NCBI RefSeq assembly: GCF_001905825.1
Contig: NZ_LIVV01000002.1
Location: 1,286,329 to 1,350,328, forward strand
Source of the DNA: Streptomyces sp. CB02009
GTDB lineage: Bacteria; Actinomycetota; Actinomycetes; Streptomycetales; Streptomycetaceae
Direction of reading: 5' to 3'
DNA length: 64,000 nt
This document shows positions 24,518-32,811 of the stretch, in pieces. A program made the translations under genes and the position numbers. The notes beneath the pieces were generated by a model, which worked only from the letters and a program-made list of their open reading frames with translations, did no database searches and was not told where the DNA came from. The stretch's first letter is position 1; the number at the start of each line of letters is the position of its first letter.

Positions 24518-25927
24518 TCAGTCGTGCGCAGGAGCGGGAACTCCTTCGGGAGCAGCGGCGGGAACACCTTCGGGAACAGCGGCGGGAGCGGCCTGGGGCC
24601 CGGCGCCCTGCCCCGTCGCCTCCGCGAGCGCCCGAGGGGTCACGGTCCGCAGGAACGGCACGATGATCACGAGCGTGGCGAGGGCGAACACGGCGAAGGC
24701 GGTGCGGATCCCGAACCACTCGGCCAGGACGCCGACCAGGCCGGCGCCGAGCGGCATCGCGCCCCAGCTGAAGAGCCGCGCCGCGGCGTTGTACCGGCCG
24801 AGCATGGCGTCGGGGACGAGCCGTTGGCTGATGGTCCGTGAGTTCACCGTCCACAGGATCCCGCCCATGCCGCCCAGGAACGCACCACCGGCCACGACCC
24901 AGAGGCTCGTGGAGAGGACCGGGGCCGCGACCATGGCGGCGGTGCCGATGAGGTCGGCGAACATGGACCAGCGTCGACCGAGCAGACGGTTGACGCTGGT
25001 GACGGTGACCGCGCCGACCAGCCCGCCGGCGCCGAGTGCGCTGAGCAGCAGGCCGTACTCGCGGGTGTCGAGGTCCATCAGCGTGGTGGCGACCAGCGGC
25101 ATCAGCGCGAGCCATGCCCCCCAGCAGGCGGAGAGCACGGTCAGCGCGAGGGCCATCAGCCGCAGCAGGCGCTGCTGCCAGAGGAACCGGACTCCTTCGG
25201 CGATGCGCTGGTTGACGGAGCCCGCCGGGCGGGCTCCGTCCGCCGCCGGCTTGAACCGGCCCACGAGCAGGAGCAGGATCAGCGTGCCGATCAGATAGCC
25301 GACCCCTGTCCAGCCCAGCGCCACACTGGCGCCCGCGGCCACCAGCAGGCCGCCGACGAACGGACCGCAGAACTCGTTGCAGGCGGTCTCGGCGCCCGCC
25401 ACCCACGCGTTGGCCCGCTCCCGCCCGGCCGGGGCCACCAGGGAGGGGACGAGCGTGGCGGCGGAGGTCAGTGCGACCACCTCGGCGACGCCGAGCACCA
25501 GACCCGCGGCGTACAGGGCGGGGACGGTCACCGCCTCGCGCAGCGCGAGGACGAGCAGGGCCGCGACGACGAGCATGCGGGCGCCGTCGGCGAGCCAGAG
25601 CAGCAGCCGTCGGTCGAACCGGTCGACGAGGACGCCGACGTGCAGGGCGACGAGAAGCCACGGGAGCGTGAGGGTCAGCGCCACTCCGGCGATCTGGGCG
25701 GGAGAGTCGGTCAGCCGAGTCGCCATCAGAGGCAGGACGACCTTGGTCACGCCGTCGGCGAGATTGGTGAGGGCCGTGAAGCCCACGAGCACCGCGGTGT
25801 TGCGGTTGCTGTGATCCGGCGGAGCCGCCCTGCTCGTCGCCCTGGTCATCGGCCCTCCCCGCCCTGTCACCGACGGTGTCTTCGGTGCCTCCGGTGCCGA
25901 CTTCTGATCTGCGACCACACCATCCAT
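24518..25927 (-). CDS. MFS transporter (MFS_3 type)
   Basis: A 469-residue MFS protein with about 12 membrane segments: FTALTNLADGVTKVVLPLMA, a motif-A loop VDRFDRRLLLWLADGARML, AWVAGAETACNEFCGPFVGG and RFLWQQRLLRL before the second half. The C-terminus carries a short Ala/Pro repeat (AVPEGVP, AAPEGVP, APAHD). ATG 25927 has AGGGG 6 bp before it; an internal ATG at 25849 is possible. It is divergent from a CGNR-domain regulator, a common exporter/regulator pairing. Substrate unknown. Confidence 0.88.
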   Translation of the reverse strand: MDGVVADQKSAPEAPKTPSVTGRGGPMTRATSRAAPPDHSNRNTAVLVGFTALTNLADGVTKVVLPLMATRLTDSPAQIAGVALTLTLPWLLVALHVGVLVDRFDRRLLLWLADGARMLVVAALLVLALREAVTVPALYAAGLVLGVAEVVALTSAATLVPSLVAPAGRERANAWVAGAETACNEFCGPFVGGLLVAAGASVALGWTGVGYLIGTLILLLLVGRFKPAADGARPAGSVNQRIAEGVRFLWQQRLLRLMALALTVLSACWGAWLALMPLVATTLMDLDTREYGLLLSALGAGGLVGAVTVTSVNRLLGRRWSMFADLIGTAAMVAAPVLSTSLWVVAGGAFLGGMGGILWTVNSRTISQRLVPDAMLGRYNAAARLFSWGAMPLGAGLVGVLAEWFGIRTAFAVFALATLVIIVPFLRTVTPRALAEATGQGAGPQAAPAAVPEGVPAAAPEGVPAPAHD

Positions 25928-25973
25928 AGCTAACCCCCTAAAGCTCTTTGGTGGTCAGTATGGCAGGGGTATC

Positions 25974-26597
25974 GTGGGAACGCAGTACCGAACCGGCCAT
26001 CCGTCCCGACAGACCGAGGACGGATGGGTGAAACAACTCCCCATGGAAGGCGGCGCGTTCGTGCTCGACCCGTCCCCGGCCGCCGCGCTCGTCGAGGCCT
26101 TCACCAACACCGTCGACCTGGAGAGCGGCGACGACGACGTCGCCACACCCGCCGCCCTGGCGGACTGGCTGGCGGCCCGGAGCCTGGCGGAACCGGGCCT
26201 GCGGCTGACCGCCGACGAGCACCAGGCCTTCCTGGTGCTGCGTGCCGGCATCCGGGAGGCCCTCGACGCCGACGACCCGGTGGCACCGGACCACCTGGCC
26301 CTGGCCGACGCGGTACTGGCCGACGTCCCGGTCCTGGTCTCCCTCGGCAGCCCTGGCGCACCCCTGACCCCGGCCCCCGGCGGCCCGCCCGCCCGCACCG
26401 CCCTCGCCCGGCTGGCGGTCGCCTGGGCGGAACTCGTGCTCACCGGCCACGTCCACCGGCTCAAGCGCTGCGCGGAACACACCTGCGGATGGGTCTTCTG
26501 GGACGCCTCGAAGAACCACAGCCGCCGCTGGTGCTCGATGCGGGTGTGCGGCAACCGCACGAAGTCCCGCAGATACGCGGCCCGGCAGCGCGACTGA
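25974..26597 (+). CDS. CGNR zinc-finger (ABATE domain) putative regulator
   Basis: A 207-residue protein with an N-terminal ABATE domain (about 25-150: EAFTNTVDLESG, ADWLAARSL, FLVLRAGIREALDA) and a C-terminal CGNR zinc-binding motif: CAEHTCGWVFWDASKNHSRR, then WCSMRVCGNR, then a basic tail KSRRYAARQR. The family is believed to act in transcriptional control. The start is uncertain: GTG 25974, GTG 26028 and ATG 26043 are all in frame, and the promoter-like AT-rich DNA reaches past 25974. It probably controls the divergent MFS gene. Confidence 0.85.
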   Translation: MGTQYRTGHPSRQTEDGWVKQLPMEGGAFVLDPSPAAALVEAFTNTVDLESGDDDVATPAALADWLAARSLAEPGLRLTADEHQAFLVLRAGIREALDADDPVAPDHLALADAVLADVPVLVSLGSPGAPLTPAPGGPPARTALARLAVAWAELVLTGHVHRLKRCAEHTCGWVFWDASKNHSRRWCSMRVCGNRTKSRRYAARQRD

Positions 26598-26730
26598 AGA
26601 GCCTGGCGACGCGGCTGAAGGTCCCGGCAGCGCGAGGGAAGGGCCCCCAATGGCGCGGGGGTCCCGCCACGGCGTGCGCACCGATCCCCCGACGTACGAG
26701 GGCTGTTCTTCCAGGCCCCGAGGCCCCACC

Positions 26731-27489
26731 ATGCTCCTGACTACTCGTGCGTCACACGTCGTAGGGGGAAGTGTGTGGAAGCCCGGTTCCCGTATCGCCG
26801 CCCGGATCGCCGTTCCGATGCTCGCCGCCGCCGTGTCCTTGCTCGTGCCCGCCGCCACGGTCCGGGCCCAGGTCCCGGTCCGGAGCGCGGTCGCCCACAC
26901 GCCGGTCGTGTTCGTCCACGGCTACAACGCCGACCCCGGAGTGTGGGGCGGCCTGCGTGAGGACCTCAAGGCCGACGGATACACGGACGGCGAGCTGTTC
27001 TCCTTCGGCTACGACACGCACCGGTCCGTGAACGAGGTGCTGTCCGGTCAACTCGCCGCGTACATCGAGGGCGTGAAGCGCCAGACCGGTGCGAGCCGGG
27101 TCGACCTCGTCGCGCACTCCTTCGGCAGCCTCGTCACCCGCTGGTACACGAAGCACGACCCGGCCGGCCAGGCCTCGGTCGCCCACTGGGTCTCCCTCGC
27201 CGGTCCCAACCACGGCACGAGCACCGCGTGGGCCTGCGCGCTGTGGGACCAGGCGTGCCGCGACATGACTCCGGGCTCGTACGTCCAGAAGGGCCTCGCG
27301 TCGGGCGACGAGACGCCGGGGAGCGTCCGCTACGCCACCTGGTGGTCCAGCTGCGACGAGGTCATCAACCCCGACAACAGCGTCCCCCTGACCGGCGCGA
27401 CCAACAACGCCGCGGGCTGCCTGGCCCACAACGACCTCCTCGGCGACGACACCGTCTCCCAGGGAGTGCGCGCGTTCCTCCGCTCCTGA
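26731..27489 (+). CDS. secreted triacylglycerol lipase/esterase
   Basis: A 252-residue exported alpha/beta hydrolase of the actinobacterial lipase class 2 type. The N-terminal signal peptide ends near ATVRAQ. The oxyanion motif is VVFVHGYNADPGVWGGL, the nucleophile elbow VAHSFGS, acid in the NPDNSVPL region and the catalytic His in CLAHNDLL. Cysteines in WACALWDQAC and SSCDEV...AAGC probably form disulfides, as in Streptomyces lipases. ATG 26731 is preferred to 26650; its ribosome site is poor. Confidence 0.88.
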   Translation: MLLTTRASHVVGGSVWKPGSRIAARIAVPMLAAAVSLLVPAATVRAQVPVRSAVAHTPVVFVHGYNADPGVWGGLREDLKADGYTDGELFSFGYDTHRSVNEVLSGQLAAYIEGVKRQTGASRVDLVAHSFGSLVTRWYTKHDPAGQASVAHWVSLAGPNHGTSTAWACALWDQACRDMTPGSYVQKGLASGDETPGSVRYATWWSSCDEVINPDNSVPLTGATNNAAGCLAHNDLLGDDTVSQGVRAFLRS

Positions 27490-27506
27490 AGACCGCGGGG
27501 GTCCGG

Positions 27507-27557
27507 CCCGTAGCCGCCCCCTGCGCCGGCACGACCGGCTCAGGGGGCGGCTACGGG
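27507..27557. terminator. strong bidirectional hairpin
   Basis: Perfect 17-bp arms, CCCGTAGCCGCCCCCTG (27507-27523) and its complement (27541-27557), with a 17-base loop; flanking GAAGAC (27488) and GTCTTC (27562) extend the pairing. It separates the convergent lipase and the next minus-strand gene. Confidence 0.8.
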
Positions 27558-27565
27558 GGGCGTCT

Positions 27566-28000
27566 TCACAACGCGGTCAGGCGGAGGTCCCCGGCCCAGC
27601 CGTCGCAACGGACCCGACCGTCGGGGAACGAAAGCTCCAGGGCGATCCGCCCGGTGCGCGGCTCGTGTTCCTCCCGCACTGCCAGGATGCGCTCGCCGAT
27701 GTGGCGTGCCAGCGGAGTCTCGTCGCGGAGCGGTCCCACCGTGACGAGCCCCGATTCGCCCATGTCGTACCCTGCGTGCGGCTCGGAGACCTCGACACGC
27801 AGACACCAGTCGGATCCGGTCGTGACGAGGACGGGCGTCCGCTCCTCGTCGACCAGCCACACATCCAGTGGACCCGTGGGAGCAGAACCGCCGTACACGT
27901 GCCACGACGCGACGACCTGCGTCACCCGACGCCCCACCAGGCTCTGAACACTCATCCCGGCACCGTGCAGCGGGCACTCGTTCGACTTCTCGGACTCCAT
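27566..28000 (-). CDS. small protein of unknown function
   Basis: A 144-residue soluble, acidic protein. A beta-rich pattern is visible: VTQVVASWHVYGG, GPLDVWLVDEERTPVLVTTG, LRVEVSEPHAGYDMGESG, and a C-terminal IALELSFPDGRVRCDGWAGD. No signal peptide or membrane segment. The start could be ATG 28000 or, leaving out MESEKSNECPLHGAG, the in-frame ATG 27955. I do not recognise the family. It is transcribed in the same direction as the SHOCT and DUF6325 genes but is separated from them by about 55 bp. Confidence 0.7.
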   Translation of the reverse strand: MESEKSNECPLHGAGMSVQSLVGRRVTQVVASWHVYGGSAPTGPLDVWLVDEERTPVLVTTGSDWCLRVEVSEPHAGYDMGESGLVTVGPLRDETPLARHIGERILAVREEHEPRTGRIALELSFPDGRVRCDGWAGDLRLTAL

Positions 28001-28054
28001 CGTCCGACCGTACCGCCGACAGAGTCCCAGCTCACAGCCCTGTCCGGGCCCTCG

Positions 28055-28351
28055 TCAGTCCTGGAGGATCCTGCGCTTCTGTTCCTCGAACTCGGTGTCG
28101 GTGAGCACGCCCTGATCCTTGAGCTCGCCGAGCTGCTTCAGCTGGTCGATCTTGCTCGACATGTCGGAGGCGGCCGGAGCGGGCGCGGGCGGCGCGGCCG
28201 CGGGGGGCGGTGGCGGCGGGGGAGCCGCGTACTGCTGCTGTTCCTGCGCCGCCCAGCGTCCCTGCTGGCGGCGGCTCACCCGGTTCGATACGGCGGTGGC
28301 GGTGCCGGCGACGACGGCCGTGCGGGCGACACCGCGGAGGAGGCCTGGCAT
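28055..28351 (-). CDS. SHOCT-domain protein
   Basis: A 98-residue protein: N-terminal MPGLLRGVARTAVVAGTATA (short hydrophobic segment), a Gln stretch, a run of prolines and alanines, then a C-terminal SHOCT domain (IDQLKQLGELKDQGVLTDTE followed by FEEQKRRIL). SHOCT is a short helical oligomerisation domain. Streptomyces commonly have this layout directly downstream of a DUF6325 gene, as here with a 38-bp gap. Role unknown, possibly stress or envelope related. Confidence 0.88.
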   Translation of the reverse strand: MPGLLRGVARTAVVAGTATAVSNRVSRRQQGRWAAQEQQQYAAPPPPPPPAAAPPAPAPAASDMSSKIDQLKQLGELKDQGVLTDTEFEEQKRRILQD

Positions 28352-28389
28352 GGAGGTTCCCTTCTTTCCCGACTGACGTCGGTCGGGGC

Positions 28390-28833
28390 TCAGAGAGTGT
28401 CGTCCGTGGAGTCGAGCGCGGCCATCAGGGCCGGTACCGGAATGCGTCCGGAGGCGACCACCTGGGCGCCACCGCGGGCCAGGGCGGCCGCGAACGGCGC
28501 GGCCCAGCGGTTCTCGTAGACGAGGACACCGGCGGAACTGCCCGGCTGCAGGGCGCTCGCCGCCTCCTCGAGGTCGTCCTGACCGAGGAGTCCCGAGGAC
28601 ACGCCCTCGAAGACGGCCAGGTCGAGCTCGCCGTCACCGGTGAGGTCGGCGATCTCCAGGCCGCTCACGGAGCCGTCCTCCTCCTTCCTGACGAACGTCA
28701 GGTCGAGGATGCGGATGAGGCCACGGTCCACGAGATCGACCAGGAGGGGCAGGCCCTCGCCGGTCATTCGACTGCCTGGGAACTCCACGATCAGATAGTC
28801 GATCGGTCCCAGTTCTTCCGCTTCGTCGTTCAC
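28390..28833 (-). CDS. DUF6325 family protein
   Basis: A 147-residue protein matching the DUF6325 pattern: LGPIDYLIVEFPGSRMTGEG, LVDRGLIRILDLTFVRKEED, a short acidic middle (DLTGDGELDLAVF) and SSAGVLVYENRWAAPFAAAL, with AALD near the end. It starts at GTG 28833 (MNDEAEELG), where homology begins; the frame continues upstream to 28881 without support. Partner of the SHOCT gene. Members are reported as stress-related in annotation only; no biochemical role known to me. Confidence 0.85.
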   Translation of the reverse strand: MNDEAEELGPIDYLIVEFPGSRMTGEGLPLLVDLVDRGLIRILDLTFVRKEEDGSVSGLEIADLTGDGELDLAVFEGVSSGLLGQDDLEEAASALQPGSSAGVLVYENRWAAPFAAALARGGAQVVASGRIPVPALMAALDSTDDTL

Positions 28834-28993
28834 GGCGCAACCCCTGGTGTCGTGGCTCTCTCGGTGGATCCATTCCATCACCGGGCGGGTCCACCCGCAT
28901 GTCGGTACGAAGGCTCCTCGCCCGACCGGGACCGGCCTCCGACCGGCCTCCGACCGACCCCGGACCGAACCTCCGAGGCCATCGGGAAAACCG

Positions 28994-29023
28994 TTGGCGG
29001 ACGACGGCGACCGTTGCTAGCCT
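28994..29023 (+). promoter_or_regulatory. possible sigma-70-type promoter for the leader ORF and hydrolase
   Basis: TTGGCG (28994-28999), an 18-bp spacer and TAGCCT (29018-29023), preceded by TGC as an extended -10. It fits the Streptomyces HrdB pattern moderately and would start an RNA near 29030. Confidence 0.4.
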
Positions 29024-29060
29024 CGCGGAGGCCGTGCGAGAGAACGAGGAGGTGGTACCC

Positions 29061-29114
29061 GTGAACGCAGTATCGACATGGGTGCTCCCCTCCGGGGTCA
29101 CGGTCGGACGGTAG
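29061..29114 (+). CDS. possible 17-residue leader peptide ORF
   Basis: A short ORF, GTG to TAG, reading MNAVSTWVLPSGVTVGR. It is preceded by AGGAGG exactly 8 bp upstream, the strongest ribosome site in the neighbourhood, and lies 45 bp before the hydrolase gene and downstream of a possible promoter. It could be a translated leader or attenuator peptide. It has no run of one regulatory amino acid and no clear hairpin behind it, so it is only a candidate. Confidence 0.45.
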   Translation: MNAVSTWVLPSGVTVGR

Positions 29115-29159
29115 GCCGTCCGGGAGCGCCGTTCATGAGCCCTCCCGAAAGGCACGACC

Positions 29160-29882
29160 GTGCACTTCACTTCCGAAAACCGCCTCGACGACGGCGTCCT
29201 CGAGCGCGCATTCACCCTCGGCGAGATTCCCGGCACCCTGTGGACGCCTGGATCCGGACCGGCCCCGCTGGTCCTGATGTCCCACAACAACGGCCTGCCC
29301 AAGGCGGACCCCCGATTCGTGGCCAGGGCCCGGTACACCGCGTCGCGCGGCTACGCGGTGGCCGCCATCGACGCCGCCGGGTGCGGCGACCGTCCCCGTT
29401 CCGCCGCCGACGAGCAGGTCCGTGCCGAACTCCGGCGGGCGCTGCAGGCCGGTGAGCCGACCGACGAGATCTTCGAGTCCTTCATCGGCCCGCTGGTCGA
29501 GAACGCGGTCCCCGAATGGCTGACCACCCTGGACGCCGTCCTCGGGCTGCCCGGGATCAGCGGCCGGGTCGGGTACTCCGGGGGATGGACCGCCCTCGGC
29601 ATCCGGCTGGCCGTGGCCGAGCCGCGCATCGCGGCCGCGGGCTTCTTCGCCGGGGGATTCGTACCCCGCGCCCAGCGCGAGGAGGCCCGGCAGGTGACGA
29701 TTCCACTGCTGTTCCTGCTGCAGTGGGACGACGAGGGAAACCCCCGGCAACGGGCCCTGGACCTCTTCGACGCCTTCGGCAGCAAGGAGAAGACGCTGCA
29801 CGCCAACCTCGGAGGGCACACCGGTACCCCGGGGTTCGAGCTGGAGGACGGGTGCCGGTTCCTGGACCGGCACCTGAAGTGA
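29160..29882 (+). CDS. dienelactone-hydrolase-like alpha/beta hydrolase
   Basis: A 240-residue alpha/beta hydrolase: PAPLVLMSHNNGLPKADPRF (oxyanion region), nucleophile elbow GRVGYSGGWTALG with Ser, IPLLFLLQWDDEGNP carrying the likely acid, and the C-terminal His in GGHTGTPGF. The GYSGG elbow rather than GxCxG separates it from classical dienelactone hydrolases, so an esterase or peptidase activity is also possible. The start is GTG 29160 with GAAAGG upstream. Possible leader ORF at 29061. Confidence 0.82.
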   Translation: MHFTSENRLDDGVLERAFTLGEIPGTLWTPGSGPAPLVLMSHNNGLPKADPRFVARARYTASRGYAVAAIDAAGCGDRPRSAADEQVRAELRRALQAGEPTDEIFESFIGPLVENAVPEWLTTLDAVLGLPGISGRVGYSGGWTALGIRLAVAEPRIAAAGFFAGGFVPRAQREEARQVTIPLLFLLQWDDEGNPRQRALDLFDAFGSKEKTLHANLGGHTGTPGFELEDGCRFLDRHLK

Positions 29883-29931
29883 CGCCGGGCCGCACGGCGG
29901 GCAGCCGACGGTAGTCGCCGCCCACCGGACC

Positions 29932-29972
29932 GCCGCCGTCGAGGACGGGCCCCGGCCCTCCTCGACGGCGGC
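29932..29972. terminator. bidirectional hairpin between convergent genes
   Basis: Perfect 14-bp arms, GCCGCCGTCGAGGA (29932-29945) and its complement (29959-29972), with a 13-base GC-rich loop. It lies between the hydrolase and the minus-strand kinase partner gene. Confidence 0.75.
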
Positions 29973-30063
29973 ACGCTCCGTCCCCTGTACCTCCTGCGCA
30001 CCACGCGGAGGGCTCAGGCGGGATCGGGAGGTACGGGACACGTGCCGCTCGTCGGCCGGCCCA

Positions 30064-30669
30064 TCAGTCGCAGTCGTACGTGAACGTCGCCTCCGAGGAG
30101 TGGGTACCAGGGGAGGTGATCACGAGCCGTGCCACCGCCCGGTGGGTTCCGGGCCCGTGGAAGGTCCACAGGAGATGGAGACGCGCCTCCTTCTGCCCGC
30201 GGGCCAGCTTCTCGGTCAGGACACCGGACCGGGTGCCGTCGCTGCGTTCCCAGCGGTACGTGAGGGTGCCGGGACGCCCGTCCGTGCGGACCAGGCCCAC
30301 CACGTCCGCCGTTCCGTCGCAGCCGAGCCGGGCACCCGGTGCGCTGACCGCGACATCCCGCACGGCGACGCCGGGACCGTACTGCCGCCAGGCGAGGAAG
30401 ACCAGGACGGCGACCAGGACGACGGCGGCGAACGCGTACCGCCACGGCCGTCGGGAGCGGGCGGGCCGTGGCGCGGGGACACCGGGGAGCGTGCCGTGCC
30501 AGATCTCGACCACCGTGGGACTGTTCTCGGCCCGCCGCAGGGCCGCGGCGGTCACGCCCGGCCCGAACCGCAGCACCTCGCCCTCCACCCGGTCGGGTGT
30601 CGCTTCCGGCGTCGGACGCTCGAACCAGTGGCTGCCGAGCTCGGTGGCGCTGTAGTCGTCGTCGTTCAT
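30064..30669 (-). CDS. membrane protein coupled to the Ser/Thr kinase gene
   Basis: A 201-residue single-pass protein. The cytoplasmic part (about 1-75) starts MNDDDYSATELGSHWFE and includes RVEGEVLRFGPGVTAAALRR. One membrane segment follows (WRYAFAAVVLVAVLVFLAW), then an extracytoplasmic beta-rich domain with cysteines at LGCDGTADVVG and the C-terminal TYDCD, probably a disulfide; the topology mirrors the kinase's own outer domain. ATG 30669 overlaps the kinase stop (ATGA), so the two are probably co-translated and may work as a pair. Unknown family. Confidence 0.8.
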   Translation of the reverse strand: MNDDDYSATELGSHWFERPTPEATPDRVEGEVLRFGPGVTAAALRRAENSPTVVEIWHGTLPGVPAPRPARSRRPWRYAFAAVVLVAVLVFLAWRQYGPGVAVRDVAVSAPGARLGCDGTADVVGLVRTDGRPGTLTYRWERSDGTRSGVLTEKLARGQKEARLHLLWTFHGPGTHRAVARLVITSPGTHSSEATFTYDCD

Positions 30670-32354
30670 GAGATCACGCACCGCCGGATGAAGATCTGCT
30701 GCAGGGAACCGCCGTTCGAGGCGGCGGGATCCGTGGTCGCGCGCAGGCCCCAGTAGCAGCCGGCGCCCCGGACGTCATGGGCGAGCGTGAGCGTGTACTG
30801 AGTGGCTCCCTCGCGCTGGTAGGACTCGGCGCCGTCGGGTGCGCCCGGTGCTCCCTTCTCGTCCCCGGTGAACCACTCGACGCGGATCGTCACCGGCCCT
30901 GTCCCGTCCGTCGTGACCTCGACGGTGCCCGAGGCCGTGGTCGGCCCCGTCTGGCGCAGGCTCGTGACGGAGACCGCCGTCACCACGACGGGAGGAGGCG
31001 GCGGAGTCGTGGTCGTGGGTGTCGCGGTCGGAGTCGTGGGCGTGGGCGCGGTGGGCGATGTCGAGGTGGGCGTGGGCGTCGGCGGAGACGTCGAGGGCGG
31101 CGCCGTCGTCGTGTCCTCGGTGGGCGGCCCGTCGGAGGTGGCGCTCGGTTCGACGCTGCCGGACGCGGAGGGCTCCGTCGTCGACGCCGACGGAGACGGT
31201 TCCGGACTGTCCGAGTCCGAAGGCGACAGCGAAGGCGACGGCGGTGACGTGTCGGGGCCGGGCCCGGACGTGCCCGGCCCGGTGCTCGTCGTCGCGAAGG
31301 CCTCGGCGGCCTTGTCACCGTTCGTCCCCTCGACACCGGCCCGCGCGGCGAGAGCGAGCAGCAGCGCCAGGACGAGCGCGGCCGCACCCGCCGGTACTCC
31401 GCGGGGGAGACGCCATCGGGGGCGCGGCGGCGGCGTCGGCAGCGTGGTGGTGGCGAACACGGTCGTGCCCTCCGACACACCGCCGCCCGAGGAGGGGAGG
31501 AGCAGCGGCAGCAGAGCCGCCAACGCCGCCAGCCGTCCCCTGCCGCGCTCTTCCCAGTCCGGCCCGTAGGCCGCCGCGGCCACCGCTTCCAGCTCGGTCA
31601 CGAACGCCGCCGCGTTCTCCGGCCGCTCGTGCGGGGACTTGGCCATGCCCCGGCGGATCAACGGGCGCAGCGGCTCAGGGGCCTGACCGTCGGGCACGGG
31701 CGAGTCGATGTGGTGCAGGGCGAGCTCGGCGAAGTTGTCGCCGGTGAACGGCTTGCGGCCGGTCAGACACTCGAAGAAGGTCGCGGTCGCGGCGTAGACG
31801 TCCGCCGCCGGTGAGGCGGGAGCGCCGTTCCACTGCTCGGGCGCCATGTAGGCGGGCGTTCCGGCGACACCCGGTGTGGCGCCCCGGCCGGCCGCGATCC
31901 CGAAGTCGACCAGCTTGGACGACCCGTCGGCGGCGACCAGCACGTTCTCGGGCTTGTAGTCGCGGTGCACGACGCCCGCGCGGTGGGCGGCGGCGAGCCC
32001 CAGGAGGGAGCCCTTGAGCACGACGAGAGCGGCCTCGGGGCCCGTCGACCCCTCGCGCGCGATGAGCGCACGCAACGCGACGCCGTCGACGAGCTCCATC
32101 ACGATGGCCGCGCCCCGCGGCGCCTCGACGTACTCGTACAGTCCCACGACGTACGGACTGTCCAGTGCCCCGAGCAGCCGGGCCTCGGACCGGAACCCCC
32201 GCACGAACGGCTCGTCCGAACGGAACCGCTCACTCAGGTACTTCACGGCGACCGGCAGCCCGGTCTCCTCGTGCGTGGCGAGCACCACCCGCCCGCTGGC
32301 TCCGGCACCCAGCTCCCGGGCTTCGGTGTACCCCGGCACCACCCATGCGCCCAT
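30666..32354 (-). CDS. membrane Ser/Thr protein kinase
   Basis: A 562-residue Hanks-type kinase. Catalytic domain (about 8-270): LGAGASGRVVLA glycine loop, VAVKYLSE (Lys), HRDYKPENVLVAADG, DFGIAAGRG and AYMAPEQWNG. Then a linker, a membrane segment (AGAAALVLALLLALAARAG, about 355), an 120-residue Ser/Thr/Pro-rich spacer and a C-terminal extracellular domain with VTSLRQTGPTTASGTVEV and two cysteines (GAGCYWG, RRCVIS). ATG 32354 is chosen because the kinase domain begins there; the frame is open further upstream but low-complexity. It may sense a wall or extracellular signal. Confidence 0.93.
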   Translation of the reverse strand: MGAWVVPGYTEARELGAGASGRVVLATHEETGLPVAVKYLSERFRSDEPFVRGFRSEARLLGALDSPYVVGLYEYVEAPRGAAIVMELVDGVALRALIAREGSTGPEAALVVLKGSLLGLAAAHRAGVVHRDYKPENVLVAADGSSKLVDFGIAAGRGATPGVAGTPAYMAPEQWNGAPASPAADVYAATATFFECLTGRKPFTGDNFAELALHHIDSPVPDGQAPEPLRPLIRRGMAKSPHERPENAAAFVTELEAVAAAAYGPDWEERGRGRLAALAALLPLLLPSSGGGVSEGTTVFATTTLPTPPPRPRWRLPRGVPAGAAALVLALLLALAARAGVEGTNGDKAAEAFATTSTGPGTSGPGPDTSPPSPSLSPSDSDSPEPSPSASTTEPSASGSVEPSATSDGPPTEDTTTAPPSTSPPTPTPTSTSPTAPTPTTPTATPTTTTPPPPPVVVTAVSVTSLRQTGPTTASGTVEVTTDGTGPVTIRVEWFTGDEKGAPGAPDGAESYQREGATQYTLTLAHDVRGAGCYWGLRATTDPAASNGGSLQQIFIRRCVIS

Positions 32355-32811
32355 GCCCGTCCCCCTGACGCTTTGGCCGACTTTCCCCCTCACAGGGACA
32401 GATTCTCGCCACGGCCGGTTCCCCGGGGAAGGGGGCGAAGGGGCTCGTTCCCGAACCCGGCCCGCGGGAGGGGCCCATGGGAAGCCGGAGGCCCGGGGGA
32501 GCGGGCCGGACCGCCTCGGCCGTGATCGACTGACACGGCGGCGGAACGGGACGACCTGCGGGCCCTGCCCCCTTGCTGGACGCCGTAGAGGCGGCCATCG
32601 ACGCGGCGACCGGTGAAGGCGCCCCCAGCCACTTCCGAGCCCTCCGCCCCACCCTCGTCTCGTGATCCCCCTGCGTACGGCGAACGTCTGCTCCGAGTGG
32701 ACTCCTTGAGTGGTGCGCCTCCCGCGGCGGACGCAAGCTGGCGTGCGCCGACCCCGCCGGACCACGCGGCGGGCGGCCACGCCCACGCGCCCCGGCCCAG
32801 AGCGCCGGGGA
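32355..32811. other. intergenic region between divergent genes, no gene seen
   Basis: 457 bp between the kinase start and the first aminopeptidase start. Open frames here are Arg/Pro/Gly-rich and without ribosome sites. It must hold promoters for both directions, but I could not place a convincing -10/-35 pair or palindrome. Confidence 0.6.

Noticed and set aside
29160..29882. Classical dienelactone hydrolase
   Set aside because: The nucleophile elbow is GYSGG rather than the Cys-containing elbow, so only the general hydrolase fold is claimed.
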